Shown here: in pieces, positions 6,815 through 14,167 of the stretch
Position numbering within the stretch: the stretch's first letter is position 1
How the letters are laid out: each line of letters opens with the position of its first letter
Assembly: GCA_937919015.1 (NCBI GenBank)
Contig: CALFPN010000130.1
Location: 1-22,617 of the forward strand
Direction: 5' to 3'
From: an uncultured Clostridia bacterium
GTDB taxonomy: Bacteria; Bacillota; Clostridia; Lachnospirales; Anaerotignaceae
Length of the DNA stretch: 22,617 nucleotides
The notes under the pieces: model-generated
Database searches by the model: none
What the model was told of the DNA's origin: nothing
What the model saw: only the letters and a program-made list of their open reading frames with translations
Position numbers and translations under genes: made by a program

Positions 6815-8506
6815 TCAGATTTTTGGTTCTTCATCCAGGAAGCTTTCTTCGTGGTAATTCTTTTCTTTTCTATGATCGTTGAGAACAACCTGCGCAATAT
6901 TCATCGCATGGTCAGAAACACGTTCCAGATTACTCAAAAGATCCAGGAAATGGATACCCGCATTCACTGTACATTCCGCATTGGACAGACGGGAAATATG
7001 TCCTGCACGCAGGTCTTTTTCCAGTTTGTCTACCTGTCGTTCCAAGAAAGCAGTTTTGACTGCATAACTTACATCGTCCACTTCCAGTGCTTTAATGGCA
7101 TTATCATAAGAAGCAACGGCTGTTTTAGACATTTCCGCCAATTCGTTCATAGCCGTTTCAGAGAAGGCAACGTCTTCATTTCTCATTTCATCCGCCAGTT
7201 CCGCAATGTTATCTGCGTGGTCACCGATACGTTCAATATCACTAATCGTATTCAGCAGGCTTGTAACAGTTTCATTATCTTTGTCATTCAGATGGTGCAT
7301 ACACAACTCAACCAGATATTCGGATACGCTGTCACATACCTTATTGATTACGCCTTCTTTCTGCTTAACTGCAGCAATTTTGTCTCCATCGTGGTTTTCC
7401 AGTGTTTCCAGAGCCGTTGTCAGGTTTTCTCTTGCAATGCGGCTCAGTCGGATTGTTTCCAGTTTTGCACCGGCTACAGCAACGGCAGGTGTGGACATCA
7501 TACGTCTGTCCAGATGTACCAGCTGTGTTTCGTCTTCCACTTCTATTGTCTGGATACCGTTTACCTTCATGGCAATTTTGATAATCAGGTTGCTCAAAGG
7601 AATCAGTACCAGTGTTGTACCAATATTGAAGGCTGTATGGATTGCGGAAATCTGTGTCATTGTGATGATCCCTTCACCCAAGGAAGGATCTGCCTTTGCA
7701 AATACGATCAAAGCGATTACACTGAACAGGATAGAGCCTGTAATATTAAACAGCAAATGCATCGTACCTACACATTTTGCATTTTTGCTTGCGCCAACGG
7801 AAGAAAGAATTGCTGTTACGCAAGTACCGATATTCTGACCCATAATGATAAATACCGCGGCCTTTGTGGGAACCAAACCCGCAGCTGCCAAAGACAGCAG
7901 GATACCCTGAGAAGCAGAGGAACTCTGGATGACCGCTGTTACACCGGCACCGGCCAGAATACCCAGAAAAGGATTTGCCCCCAGAGAAATAAATACTGTA
8001 CGGAACACTTCGGATTCTCTCAGCGGTTTTACTGCATCAGACATGGTATTCATACCGATAAACAGGATACCGAAACCAATAACGATCGCAGCAATGTCTT
8101 TACTTTTTGCTTTTTTCCCAACCAATGTAATGATCACACCGACCATAACGGCGATGGGAGCCAGTGTAGAGGGGCTCAAGAATTTTGCCCATTCTGCAGA
8201 GGATACCAACCAGCCGGTGATCGTTGTACCAATGTTGGCACCCATGATCACACTGATTGCCTGGGTCAGATTCATTAAACCTGCATTTACAAAACCGACA
8301 ACCATTACCGTTGTTGCAGAAGAACTCTGGATAATGGCAGTAACCAATGCACCCAGCAGAATACCCATCAGTTTGTTCTGTGTCAGCACCTCAAGGATCT
8401 TTTTCATTTTAGAGCCGGCTGCATTCTGCAGACCATCTGCCATGATGTTCATACCATAAATGAACATTGCAAGGCCGCCGATAAAAGGGATTACCATAGA
8501 ACTCAT
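6815..8506 (-). CDS. Na/Pi cotransporter family protein with C-terminal PhoU domain
   Basis: 563 residues in the inner membrane. The N-terminal part is a repeated transporter fold with about eight hydrophobic segments. Each repeat carries the signature QSSSA, at residues 60-64 and 194-198, with NIGTT and NIGTC at the matching places. This is the NptA/YjbB (SLC34-like) family, which moves phosphate with sodium. Residues ~345-545 form a cytoplasmic PhoU-like helical domain, including the TISDIERIGDHADNIAELAD repeat and its second copy LLSNLERVSDHAMNIAQ. The start at 8506 follows GGAGGAAAAGT. It is a single-gene unit with its own terminator. In related bacteria such proteins import or release phosphate; the direction cannot be read from the sequence. 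A possible Pho-box-like repeat lies upstream. Confidence 0.92.
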   Translation of the reverse strand: MSSMVIPFIGGLAMFIYGMNIMADGLQNAAGSKMKKILEVLTQNKLMGILLGALVTAIIQSSSATTVMVVGFVNAGLMNLTQAISVIMGANIGTTITGWLVSSAEWAKFLSPSTLAPIAVMVGVIITLVGKKAKSKDIAAIVIGFGILFIGMNTMSDAVKPLRESEVFRTVFISLGANPFLGILAGAGVTAVIQSSSASQGILLSLAAAGLVPTKAAVFIIMGQNIGTCVTAILSSVGASKNAKCVGTMHLLFNITGSILFSVIALIVFAKADPSLGEGIITMTQISAIHTAFNIGTTLVLIPLSNLIIKIAMKVNGIQTIEVEDETQLVHLDRRMMSTPAVAVAGAKLETIRLSRIARENLTTALETLENHDGDKIAAVKQKEGVINKVCDSVSEYLVELCMHHLNDKDNETVTSLLNTISDIERIGDHADNIAELADEMRNEDVAFSETAMNELAEMSKTAVASYDNAIKALEVDDVSYAVKTAFLERQVDKLEKDLRAGHISRLSNAECTVNAGIHFLDLLSNLERVSDHAMNIAQVVLNDHRKEKNYHEESFLDEEPKI

Positions 8507-8725
8507 ACTTTTCCTCCAATTTAACCTTTTCTTTACTTATTTTTTCTTTTTTACCGAAATATTAACTTTTCTGAAAATGTGTGTAAAATCCATTCGCACC
8601 GCTGATAATGATACCATAAATAAAACACACCCGCAACGAAAAATCGCCAGCTTTTGGCAAATTCCACCGTTTTCACAGAATGAAATTATGATTTTTCGAT
8701 TCCTCTTGTCATACTGCCCGAGAAA

Positions 8726-8742
8726 TGTAAAATCCATGTTAA
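8726..8742 (-). promoter_or_regulatory. Possible Pho-box-like direct repeat
   Basis: Minus strand TTAACA (8742-8737) and TTTACA (8731-8726) spaced exactly 11 nt, the period of PhoB/PhoP boxes. They lie upstream of a phosphate transporter gene. A possible promoter ATGACA-N16-CATAAT follows, and an alternative TTGCGG-N17-TATCAT lies nearer the gene. A third TGTAAA copy occurs at 8582-8587. The repeats are short and AT-rich, so chance is a real possibility. I see no gene in the 8507-8873 gap. Confidence 0.25.
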
Positions 8743-8772
8743 ATCCATGAAAAGCAGAGAAAAAAGAAATGG

Positions 8773-8811
8773 AAAAGAACCCCCGGAAATCCATTTCCAA
8801 GGGGTTCTTTT
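8773..8811 (-). terminator. Terminator of the mnmA operon
   Basis: Strong inverted repeat AAAAGAACCCC/GGGGTTCTTTT with a second inner stem GGAAA/TTTCC. It is T-rich on both sides and could stop transcripts in either direction. It lies about 60 nt after the mnmA stop codon. Confidence 0.75.
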
Positions 8812-8873
8812 TCCCATTTCCTTTGCGAAGCAAAATGACCGAAAGACCAACGGTCTTTGAGTTCTCTCCGCTG

Positions 8874-9962
8874 TTATTCCACGCTTTTCTTTACTTGTTT
8901 TTCAACAGCATTTTCCGGCAGAACAAAACCGCCGCCGGCAACATATTCCCCATCATACAAAACAAGGGACTGTCCAGGGGTGATGGCTCTCTGGGGTTCG
9001 TCAAAAGTAACCTCCAAAATGTCCTCTCCCACCATTTTTACGGTACACCATGCCGCCTTATGGGCATAACGAATCTTCGCTTGAAAACGCATGCCGTCCT
9101 CAAATTTTTCATAAGCCATGTGAGCAAGATTCCCTGCGTACAGTTTGGTCTGAAACAGTTCCTGATTGTCACACAGACGCACCTGATTTTTTTCAGGGTC
9201 TACACCGTAAACGAATACAGGCTTGCCTAAAGACAGACCAAGACCTTTTCTCTGTCCAACGGTATAATGGATGAGCCCTTTATGCTTGCCTACCACCTTG
9301 CCATTCATATCCACAAAATCACCGGGTTTGCCTTTGTAACCGCCTTCTCTTTCGATAAAGGCCGCATAATCGCCATCAGGAATGAAACAGATGTCCTGAC
9401 TGTCTCCTTTTTTTGCTACAAAACCGTCGATTTTTTCCGCAATCTGACGAACTTCCTCTTTGGAATATTCACCAATCGGCAAAAGCATTGCCTGCAGCTG
9501 TTCCTGCGTCAGTCTGTATAAGGCATAGGTCTGGTCTTTCACCGCCGTAGCGGAATTTCTGACCGCATATCTGCCTGTTTTCGGGTGTTTTTCAATGCGG
9601 GCATAATGGCCTGTGGCAATATGCTCCGCCCCCATTTCATGGGCTTTGTCCAAGAGTGCCTGCCCCTTTACCAGCCGATTGCAGACGATGCAGGGATTGG
9701 GCGTCAGACCCTTTTGATACTGTTCCATAAAATCGTTGACCACACATGCTCTGAATTCCTTTTGAAAATCCAGCACCTCGAAGGGGATGCCAATGGCTTT
9801 TGCCACACGGGATGCATCCTCGATGGCCTTCTGGCTGCCTTCTCCGGGCCACATTTCCATGGTCACACCAATGACATCATAGCCCTGTTCCTTCAAGAGA
9901 TAAGCCGCCACGGTGCTGTCCACACCACCCGACATGCCAACGATTACTTTTCCTTTACTCAT
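8874..9962 (-). CDS. mnmA: tRNA-uridine 2-sulfurtransferase MnmA
   Basis: 362 residues, the usual length. MnmA activates uridine 34 of Lys, Glu and Gln tRNAs with ATP and inserts sulfur to make 2-thiouridine. The ATP PP-loop GMSGGVDST is at residues 9-17. Cys94 in NPCIVCN and Cys192 in SQDICFIPDGD are in the positions of the catalytic and partner cysteines. The C-terminal beta-barrel ends with the PGQSLVLYDGEYVAGGG region. The ATG at 9962 is preceded by GAGGTGAAAGAAC. It follows the DUF5662 gene after 23 nt, so the two are probably cotranscribed. The nifS/nifU partners often found beside mnmA are not in this window. Confidence 0.95.
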   Translation of the reverse strand: MSKGKVIVGMSGGVDSTVAAYLLKEQGYDVIGVTMEMWPGEGSQKAIEDASRVAKAIGIPFEVLDFQKEFRACVVNDFMEQYQKGLTPNPCIVCNRLVKGQALLDKAHEMGAEHIATGHYARIEKHPKTGRYAVRNSATAVKDQTYALYRLTQEQLQAMLLPIGEYSKEEVRQIAEKIDGFVAKKGDSQDICFIPDGDYAAFIEREGGYKGKPGDFVDMNGKVVGKHKGLIHYTVGQRKGLGLSLGKPVFVYGVDPEKNQVRLCDNQELFQTKLYAGNLAHMAYEKFEDGMRFQAKIRYAHKAAWCTVKMVGEDILEVTFDEPQRAITPGQSLVLYDGEYVAGGGFVLPENAVEKQVKKSVE

Positions 9963-9985
9963 GTTCTTTCACCTCGTTCCGGGAA

Positions 9986-10579
9986 TCATTTCCCAAAGAG
10001 TTCTCTGATCAGTCTGGGACCGCTTTTCAGCCGTTCCATCCTGTCCTTTTTTACGATTTTTTTCGTATAGGCAAAGGTTTTCTCTTCCCCTTCCTCTGCC
10101 AGCATTTTCATCAGTTTCTCGATCAATGCAATGGTTTCGGGATGCATGACCTCTTTTACGCGCTTGCTTCTCTCGTGATATTCCAAGGGACTGGCATCCG
10201 TATACGCATCCTTCTGATACACCTTACAGGCTGCAATACGATCCATGAACATTTCCACCACATAGCGCACGGGCATCTTCATGCCGATCAGTAGCTGATC
10301 GGAAGTGCCGGGCATGGTATAGTCCATCCAGTATTCAAAATGGTGTTTGTTTCTGCCTTTATGATGGAGCCAGGAAGAGGAGTAGCCCTTTGCTTCCTTT
10401 TCCGCATTGTTGGGACTTCTATCCCCCTGAAAATATTTTATCCCCACCAGGAATTCTGTAGGGCTGAATTTGGAAAGGTCATGGGTCAGACCCTGCCAGT
10501 AAAGACCCACTTTAAAACAGCCCTCCCGCACCAGTTTTCTATGATATGTAATTGTCTGAAAATGCTCCTTGATTTTCAT
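9986..10579 (-). CDS. DUF5662 family protein
   Basis: 197 residues of unknown function. The conserved features I recognise from the family are the N-terminal HRKLVREGCFKVGLYWQGL stretch, HDLSKFS at residues 33-39, and the His-rich HHKGRNKHHFEYW at 72-84. The histidines and aspartate suggest a metal-binding, HD-like helical fold, but that is inference. No signal peptide or membrane segment. AGGAGG is 11 nt upstream of the ATG at 10579, slightly far; the two ATGs closer to it are out of frame. It sits between mnmA and the isochorismatase-like gene on the same strand, behind an imperfect terminator. Nothing here ties it to tRNA thiolation beyond position. Confidence 0.75.
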   Translation of the reverse strand: MKIKEHFQTITYHRKLVREGCFKVGLYWQGLTHDLSKFSPTEFLVGIKYFQGDRSPNNAEKEAKGYSSSWLHHKGRNKHHFEYWMDYTMPGTSDQLLIGMKMPVRYVVEMFMDRIAACKVYQKDAYTDASPLEYHERSKRVKEVMHPETIALIEKLMKMLAEEGEEKTFAYTKKIVKKDRMERLKSGPRLIRELFGK

Positions 10580-10599
10580 TTACCATCATCCCTCCTGAA

Positions 10600-10630
10600 A
10601 GAAGAAGCCCCAATTCTTGGGAATTGAGGC
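10600..10630 (-). terminator. Terminator after the isochorismatase-family gene
   Basis: Stem GCCTCAATTC/GAATTGGGGC with one mismatch and a 4-nt loop, followed on the minus strand by TTCTTCTTTC. The tail is imperfect, so partial read-through into the DUF5662-mnmA genes is plausible. I found no clear separate promoter for those genes. Confidence 0.6.
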
Positions 10631-10646
10631 CTCTGTAAGGTCATTC

Positions 10647-11189
10647 TTATTTTGTGATCTTGGAAATTGCTTTGAAATGAGGCGTGCCTGCACCCTGTAC
10701 CATTTCATACAGCGCACCTTCGCATGTTGTCACAAATGCGCCTTCCTGTACCGCTCTCTGAATGGCATAGTCTTTGTTGTAAACCATTCTGGAGCCTACA
10801 CAGTCAGCCACGATGAATACACGGTAGCCTTCCCGCACCAAATCGATGATGCTCTGCAGTACGCAGATATGAGCTTCCACGCCGCAAACCAGAATTGTCT
10901 TTTTCCCCTGCGCTTTTACCCATTCCACAAAAGTATCACAGCCCATTGCAGAAAAGGACATTTTTTCCATGGGTTCAAATTCCCCCAGAGCTGCTTTGAT
11001 CGTAGGAACTGTGTCACCCAGACCTTTTGTATACTGCTGTGTCACTGCCATAGGAACGCCCAGTTCCTTCAGACCAGCCACGAAAGTTGCTGCTTTTGCT
11101 ACGATCTCTTCATTATTTGCAATAGCGGGCACCAGTTTTTCCTGAAAATCGATAATCAGAGCCGCTGTATCTTCTGCAAAAATTCTCAT
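10647..11189 (-). CDS. Isochorismatase-family cysteine hydrolase
   Basis: 180 residues from the ATG at 11189, chosen because AGGAGG lies 8-9 nt upstream. A longer frame to 11261 adds 24 residues that include this ribosome site. The catalytic triad of the family is visible: Asp14 in LIIDFQEKL, Lys76 in EKMSFS, and Cys109 in VCGVEAHICVLQ, with the cis-peptide GVEAH before the cysteine. The substrate cannot be read: relatives include nicotinamidases, N-carbamoyl amide hydrolases and isochorismatases. The absence of siderophore genes makes true isochorismatase unlikely. It is cytoplasmic and has its own sigma-A promoter. Confidence 0.88.
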   Translation of the reverse strand: MRIFAEDTAALIIDFQEKLVPAIANNEEIVAKAATFVAGLKELGVPMAVTQQYTKGLGDTVPTIKAALGEFEPMEKMSFSAMGCDTFVEWVKAQGKKTILVCGVEAHICVLQSIIDLVREGYRVFIVADCVGSRMVYNKDYAIQRAVQEGAFVTTCEGALYEMVQGAGTPHFKAISKITK

Positions 11190-11271
11190 GATAAATTCCT
11201 CCTGATAGATAAAATCCCATTCCTTTTCGGGATGAATATAAAAATCCAAAAACCACCCCATTTTCTCTTAT

Positions 11272-11300
11272 ATTTTATCCTATCAGGGGATAATTGTCCA
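11272..11300 (-). promoter_or_regulatory. Promoter of the isochorismatase-family gene
   Basis: Minus strand TGGACA (11300-11295), 17-nt spacer, TAAAAT (11277-11272). Each hexamer is one base off consensus. It may also drive the DUF5662 and mnmA genes by read-through. Confidence 0.7.
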
Positions 11301-11315
11301 CCATTTTTAGCAAGA

Positions 11316-11342
11316 CAAGCGTTGTGTGCTTCGCACCGCTTG
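11316..11342. terminator. Inverted repeat after sigG, possible weak terminator
   Basis: CAAGCG ... GTGC-TTC-GCAC-CGCTTG hairpin with a small asymmetric bulge, 11 nt after the sigG stop codon. No proper U-tract follows on the minus strand, so termination strength is doubtful. Confidence 0.4.
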
Positions 11343-11352
11343 ACAGGGCTTT

Positions 11353-12129
11353 CTACACATATTTCCGCATGTGCTGCAGTGCTGATTTTTCCAGCCGGGA
11401 CACCTGTGCCTGACTGATGCCGATTTCTGCGCTGACTTCCGTCTGTGTCTTTCCTTCAAAAAAGCGCAGATTCACAATCTTTTTTTCCCTTTCGGACAGA
11501 TGCTGCATGGCTTCATTCAAAGAAAGATTTTCCAGCCAGAGCCTGTCCCCGTTTTTCTCATCGCTGACCTGATCCATCACGAATAACGTATCCCCGCCGT
11601 CATGGTAAATGGGCTCAAACAGAGACACGGGATCCTGTATGGCATCCATAGCCATCACGATATTTTCTCTGCTCAGTCCCATTTCTTTTGCAATTTCTTC
11701 CATACTTGGCTCTTTTTCCGTCTCCGCCATCAACCGTTCCTTCACCTGTAGGGCTTTATAGGCCGTATCCCGCAAAGAACGGGAAACCCGAATGGTATTG
11801 TTGTCCCTGAGATATCGACGGATTTCTCCGATAATCATGGGGCAAAAATAGGTAGAAGGCATCACATCCATGGTGATATCAAAATTATCAATGGCCTTGA
11901 TGAGCCCCACCACACCAATCTGGAACAGGTCATCCATATTTTCATTGCGGTTTTCAAACCGCTTGATGATACTCAGCACCAGTCGCAGATTCCCTTCGAT
12001 GAGCTGCTGCCTTGCTGCCTCGTCCCCTTCCCTGCATTTTATGAAAAGTGCCTTTGCCTCTGTTCCCGTCAGGACGGGCAGATTCGCCGTATTGACACCG
12101 CTGATCTCCACCTTGCCGTAATAAGCCAT
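11353..12129 (-). CDS. sigG: RNA polymerase sigma-G factor (forespore, late)
   Basis: 258 residues from the ATG at 12129, which gives the family's typical length and its typical N-terminus (MAYYGKVEISGVNTANLPVL). The open frame extends further upstream to 12417, but that part is antisense to the small plus-strand gene and has no sigma-factor similarity. Sigma region 2 (LIEGNLRLVLSIIKRF and the QIGVVGLIKAIDNF segment) is at about 45-110. Region 3 follows, and region 4 with EKKIVNLRFFEGKTQTEVSAEIGISQAQVSRLE forms the -35-binding helix-turn-helix. SigG turns on the late forespore programme after engulfment. GGAGTGAGG precedes the start. A candidate SigF promoter lies just upstream. Normally sigG follows sigE directly; here a small opposing gene separates them. 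Confidence 0.95.
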   Translation of the reverse strand: MAYYGKVEISGVNTANLPVLTGTEAKALFIKCREGDEAARQQLIEGNLRLVLSIIKRFENRNENMDDLFQIGVVGLIKAIDNFDITMDVMPSTYFCPMIIGEIRRYLRDNNTIRVSRSLRDTAYKALQVKERLMAETEKEPSMEEIAKEMGLSRENIVMAMDAIQDPVSLFEPIYHDGGDTLFVMDQVSDEKNGDRLWLENLSLNEAMQHLSEREKKIVNLRFFEGKTQTEVSAEIGISQAQVSRLEKSALQHMRKYV

Positions 12130-12161
12130 CCTCTCACTCCGTTCGTTCAAAGATTCCCTAT

Positions 12162-12191
12162 TACCTTTTCCTTTTGCAGCGGGAAATATAC
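12162..12191 (-). promoter_or_regulatory. Candidate SigF promoter of sigG
   Basis: Minus strand GTATA (12191-12187), 15-nt spacer, GGAAAAGGTA (12171-12162). This matches the Bacillus SigF pattern (about GYATA and GGNRANANTR) except for one -10 base and a spacer one short. SigF control of sigG is the known arrangement. Confidence 0.45.
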
Positions 12192-12213
12192 GAAACAAAT
12201 CTCGCCATTTGAC

Positions 12214-12243
12214 GCATAAAACCCCCTCCTTTTTTCCATGATA
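12214..12243 (+). promoter_or_regulatory. Candidate SigG promoter of the small spore gene
   Basis: GCATA (12214-12218), an 18-nt spacer and CATGATA (12237-12243), which fits the Bacillus SigG consensus GHATR-N18-CATNHTA exactly as I recall it. It lies 25 bp before the small gene's ATG. Confidence 0.55.
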
Positions 12244-12268
12244 AAGAAAAAGGAAAGGAGTGTTTCCC

Positions 12269-12436
12269 ATGCCTGTCACAGAAAACCAAAACGCCGTGCA
12301 AAACAGCCAGCCGATCCGGGAAAGCACCCGCATCATCCAAAAAAGCGGGCGCAGCGGTGCCCAGCAGTTCATTGATAATGGCTTTGGCAAAATGAAGAAT
12401 ACGGATTTTGAACCCATGCATTATGCTGACAATTAA
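12269..12436 (+). CDS. Small 55-residue protein, probably forespore-expressed
   Basis: ATG at 12269 with AAAGGAG 8 nt upstream; TAA at 12434-12436. The product begins MPVTENQNAVQNSQPIRE and ends DFEPMHYADN. It is short, polar and rich in Asn and Gln (12 of 55), with no membrane segment, signal peptide or cysteine. I do not recognise the family. Support for a real gene: a good ribosome site, a SigG-type promoter at the right distance, a terminator 4 nt after the stop, and a position between sigE and sigG on the opposite strand. Its size and likely timing resemble minor small spore proteins, but I see no SASP signature. The overlapping minus-strand frame is only an unused extension of sigG. Confidence 0.7.
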   Translation: MPVTENQNAVQNSQPIRESTRIIQKSGRSGAQQFIDNGFGKMKNTDFEPMHYADN

Positions 12437-12460
12437 AAAAGCCTCTTTTCAGAGGCTCTT
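12435..12460. terminator. Terminator shared by sigE and the small spore gene
   Basis: Stem GCCTCT/AGAGGC with a TTTC loop. On the minus strand it is followed by TTTTTT (strong, for sigE); on the plus strand by TCTTAC (weak, for the small gene). Confidence 0.75.
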
Positions 12461-12465
12461 ACATA

Positions 12466-13200
12466 TCACATCAGTTTACTTATTTCTTTTTTCAATCTGC
12501 CCATGATCTTCTTTTCCAGTCTGGAAATATAAGACTGGGAGATCCCCAAAATATCTGCCACCTCCTTCTGCGTTTTTTCTTCTGTTTCCGGCAAAATACC
12601 AAACCGCATCTCCACAATTTTTCGTTCTCTGCCGCTGAGTTTTTCCATGGCATTGTTCAGCAGTTCCCTGTCCACTTCTTCTTCAATGCCTTTGGTGATG
12701 AGATCGCTTTCCGTACCAAGGATATCGGAAAGGAGCAGTTCGTTTCCTTCCCAGTCCACATTCAGCGGCTCATCGATGGAAACTTCCGATTTTGTCTTAT
12801 TATTCCTTCTCAGGTACATTAGTATCTCATTTTCGATACATCGGGAGGCATAGGTAGCCAGTTTGATTTTTTTGTCTATTTTAAAGGTATTGATGGCCTT
12901 GATGAGCCCAATGGTACCAATAGAAATCAGGTCTTCCACATTGATGCCCGTATTTTCAAACTTCCGCGCGATATAGACCACCAGCCGCAGGTTCCGTTCG
13001 ATGAGGACAGATTTGACCGTCATATCGTTCTCACCGCCCAGCTGCTCCAAAAGAACCGCTTCCTCCTCCGGCTTCAGGGGTGGCGGAAATACATCACTGC
13101 CGCCAATATAAAAGACACCCTCTCCCCTTTTCAAAAGCTTTTTCAGCAGCCGTTCTGCATGGTATTTTGCCAGAAACAGCAGATATTTCCATTCCCTCAT
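12466..13200 (-). CDS. sigE: RNA polymerase sigma-E factor precursor (mother cell, early)
   Basis: 244 residues from the ATG at 13200, chosen because AGGAGG is 7 nt upstream. Another ATG two codons earlier is only 1 nt from that site. Pro-SigE is made inactive and is activated when SpoIIGA removes the N-terminal pro-region. The hydrophobic, basic leader (MREWKYLLFLAKYHAERLLK) and the cleavage neighbourhood FYIGGSDVFPPPL near residues 30-42 are both present. Region 2 has NLRLVVYIARKFENTGINVEDL and region 4 ends in KTQKEVADILGISQSYISRLEKK. It directs the early mother-cell programme. The start lies 2 nt after the spoIIGA stop, so translation is coupled. Confidence 0.95.
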   Translation of the reverse strand: MREWKYLLFLAKYHAERLLKKLLKRGEGVFYIGGSDVFPPPLKPEEEAVLLEQLGGENDMTVKSVLIERNLRLVVYIARKFENTGINVEDLISIGTIGLIKAINTFKIDKKIKLATYASRCIENEILMYLRRNNKTKSEVSIDEPLNVDWEGNELLLSDILGTESDLITKGIEEEVDRELLNNAMEKLSGRERKIVEMRFGILPETEEKTQKEVADILGISQSYISRLEKKIMGRLKKEISKLM

Positions 13201-13202
13201 CT

Positions 13203-14045
13203 TCATTCCTCCTCCAGTAAACAAGGCGGCACAAGCCCTTCGTATGCCCCTGTAAATTCTTCCATGTTGATGCCGACAAAAATATTGTTATGTACGATTT
13301 TCTTTTCTCCAAAAGACAGGATCAGTTTTTCTCCACGGATGCCCCAGAGCCGTCCGTCAGGATTACCCAAACTGGTAAAGGACAGCCATTCCAACCCCGA
13401 CATATTTCCGGAAATGAGCCGTATCTGTTCCTCTTTGGAAAACAGCGGCAATATTGCCGAAAGCTGTACCACCGCAACGCCGCGTCCCTTCTCCTGCAGG
13501 CCATTGCCCGTATCGATGAGCATCCGCCCTTCCACGCCTTTTCCCCGCCAGAGGATGGCCGCCGTGCAATATTCCCTTCTTCTGATGATATGGGTCTGCA
13601 GCCATTTGGCTGCCAGCTTCAAAAAAACATAGGCCATCCCCACGGACCACGGCAGCAGCCACCAGGGATATGCCTTTGGGACGACCATCCCCCGCCCAAG
13701 CATCCGCTGGGCCTGTGTCATGGTAAAAAGCATCTGGATGCCACCGCCCATCAGGAAGGATACCCCAAGGGCAGAGCCCCATAACCGCAGCCAGTTCCGC
13801 CCTTGTTTCGGATAATAGACAGTCAGCAAACCACTCCACAACAGCAGCAAAGACAGCAGAAAACCTCCGTTTTTCCGAAAAAAGCAAAGCCACAGGCAAT
13901 AGAGCAGTGCTCCCAAAAATCCTCCCAAAGCTACACGCCATTTTTTCGCAGAAAAGCCGGAAATACGCCCCGCCGCCCAGAGCAGAAAGGTATCCATCCC
14001 CCAGGAAACCAGAAAAACCACATCTATGTAAATCATTGGTTCCAT
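13203..14045 (-). CDS. spoIIGA: Sporulation sigma-E processing peptidase SpoIIGA
   Basis: 280 residues, slightly short for the family (about 300). The N-terminal half is an integral membrane domain with about five hydrophobic segments within residues 4-150. The C-terminal half is an aspartic protease domain with the active-site motif LIDTGNGL, catalytic Asp178. In sporulation it sits in the septal membrane and, after a signal from SpoIIR made in the forespore, cleaves pro-SigE. The neighbouring sigE gene encodes its substrate. The ATG at 14045 follows GGAGGAATTTT, and MEPMIYIDVVF is a typical N-terminus. The last codons (LLEEE) encode the sigE ribosome site. Confidence 0.93.
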   Translation of the reverse strand: MEPMIYIDVVFLVSWGMDTFLLWAAGRISGFSAKKWRVALGGFLGALLYCLWLCFFRKNGGFLLSLLLLWSGLLTVYYPKQGRNWLRLWGSALGVSFLMGGGIQMLFTMTQAQRMLGRGMVVPKAYPWWLLPWSVGMAYVFLKLAAKWLQTHIIRRREYCTAAILWRGKGVEGRMLIDTGNGLQEKGRGVAVVQLSAILPLFSKEEQIRLISGNMSGLEWLSFTSLGNPDGRLWGIRGEKLILSFGEKKIVHNNIFVGINMEEFTGAYEGLVPPCLLEEE

Positions 14046-14065
14046 AAAATTCCTCCATACCCTTG

Positions 14066-14133
14066 ATTATAGGACGACGGAACGGCGAAACCTGTCGCTT
14101 TTGCAGAACGAAAACAAAAAAAACGCCGACAAA
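14066..14133 (-). promoter_or_regulatory. Candidate spoIIG promoter with Spo0A-like boxes
   Basis: Minus strand TATAAT (14071-14066) with GCGACA (14098-14093) 21 nt upstream. Such an over-long spacer is known from the Spo0A-activated spoIIG promoter of Bacillus (22 bp). CGACA in the -35 and TTTGTCGGCG (14133-14124) resemble the Spo0A box TTTGTCGAAA or its complement. Confidence 0.4.
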
Positions 14134-14156
14134 AAAAGACAGCCGCAGCTGCCTTT
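14128..14156 (-). terminator. Terminator of the ECF sigma/anti-sigma operon
   Basis: Minus strand AAAGGCAGC-TGCG-GCTGTCTTT (one G-U pair) followed by TTTTGTC. It starts 11 nt after the anti-sigma stop codon. Confidence 0.75.
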
Positions 14157-14167
14157 CTTTGTCATCC

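Noticed and set aside
8842..8858. Small perfect hairpin AAAGACC-AAC-GGTCTTT
   Set aside because: Seven base pairs with a 3-nt loop and no U-tract or repeat partner; the nearby strong terminator explains the region.
11190..11261. 24-residue N-terminal extension of the isochorismatase-family protein
   Set aside because: The strong AGGAGG at about 11198-11203 belongs to the ATG at 11189, and the extension adds nothing family-like.
12130..12417. Upstream extension of the sigG reading frame (about 96 extra residues)
   Set aside because: It is antisense to the small plus-strand gene, has no sigma-factor similarity, and the ATG at 12129 gives the normal SigG start with a ribosome site.
13201..13224. 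Earlier starts for sigE at 13224 and 13206
   Set aside because: The ATG at 13206 is only 1 nt from AGGAGG and 13224 precedes it; the ATG at 13200 has ideal spacing.
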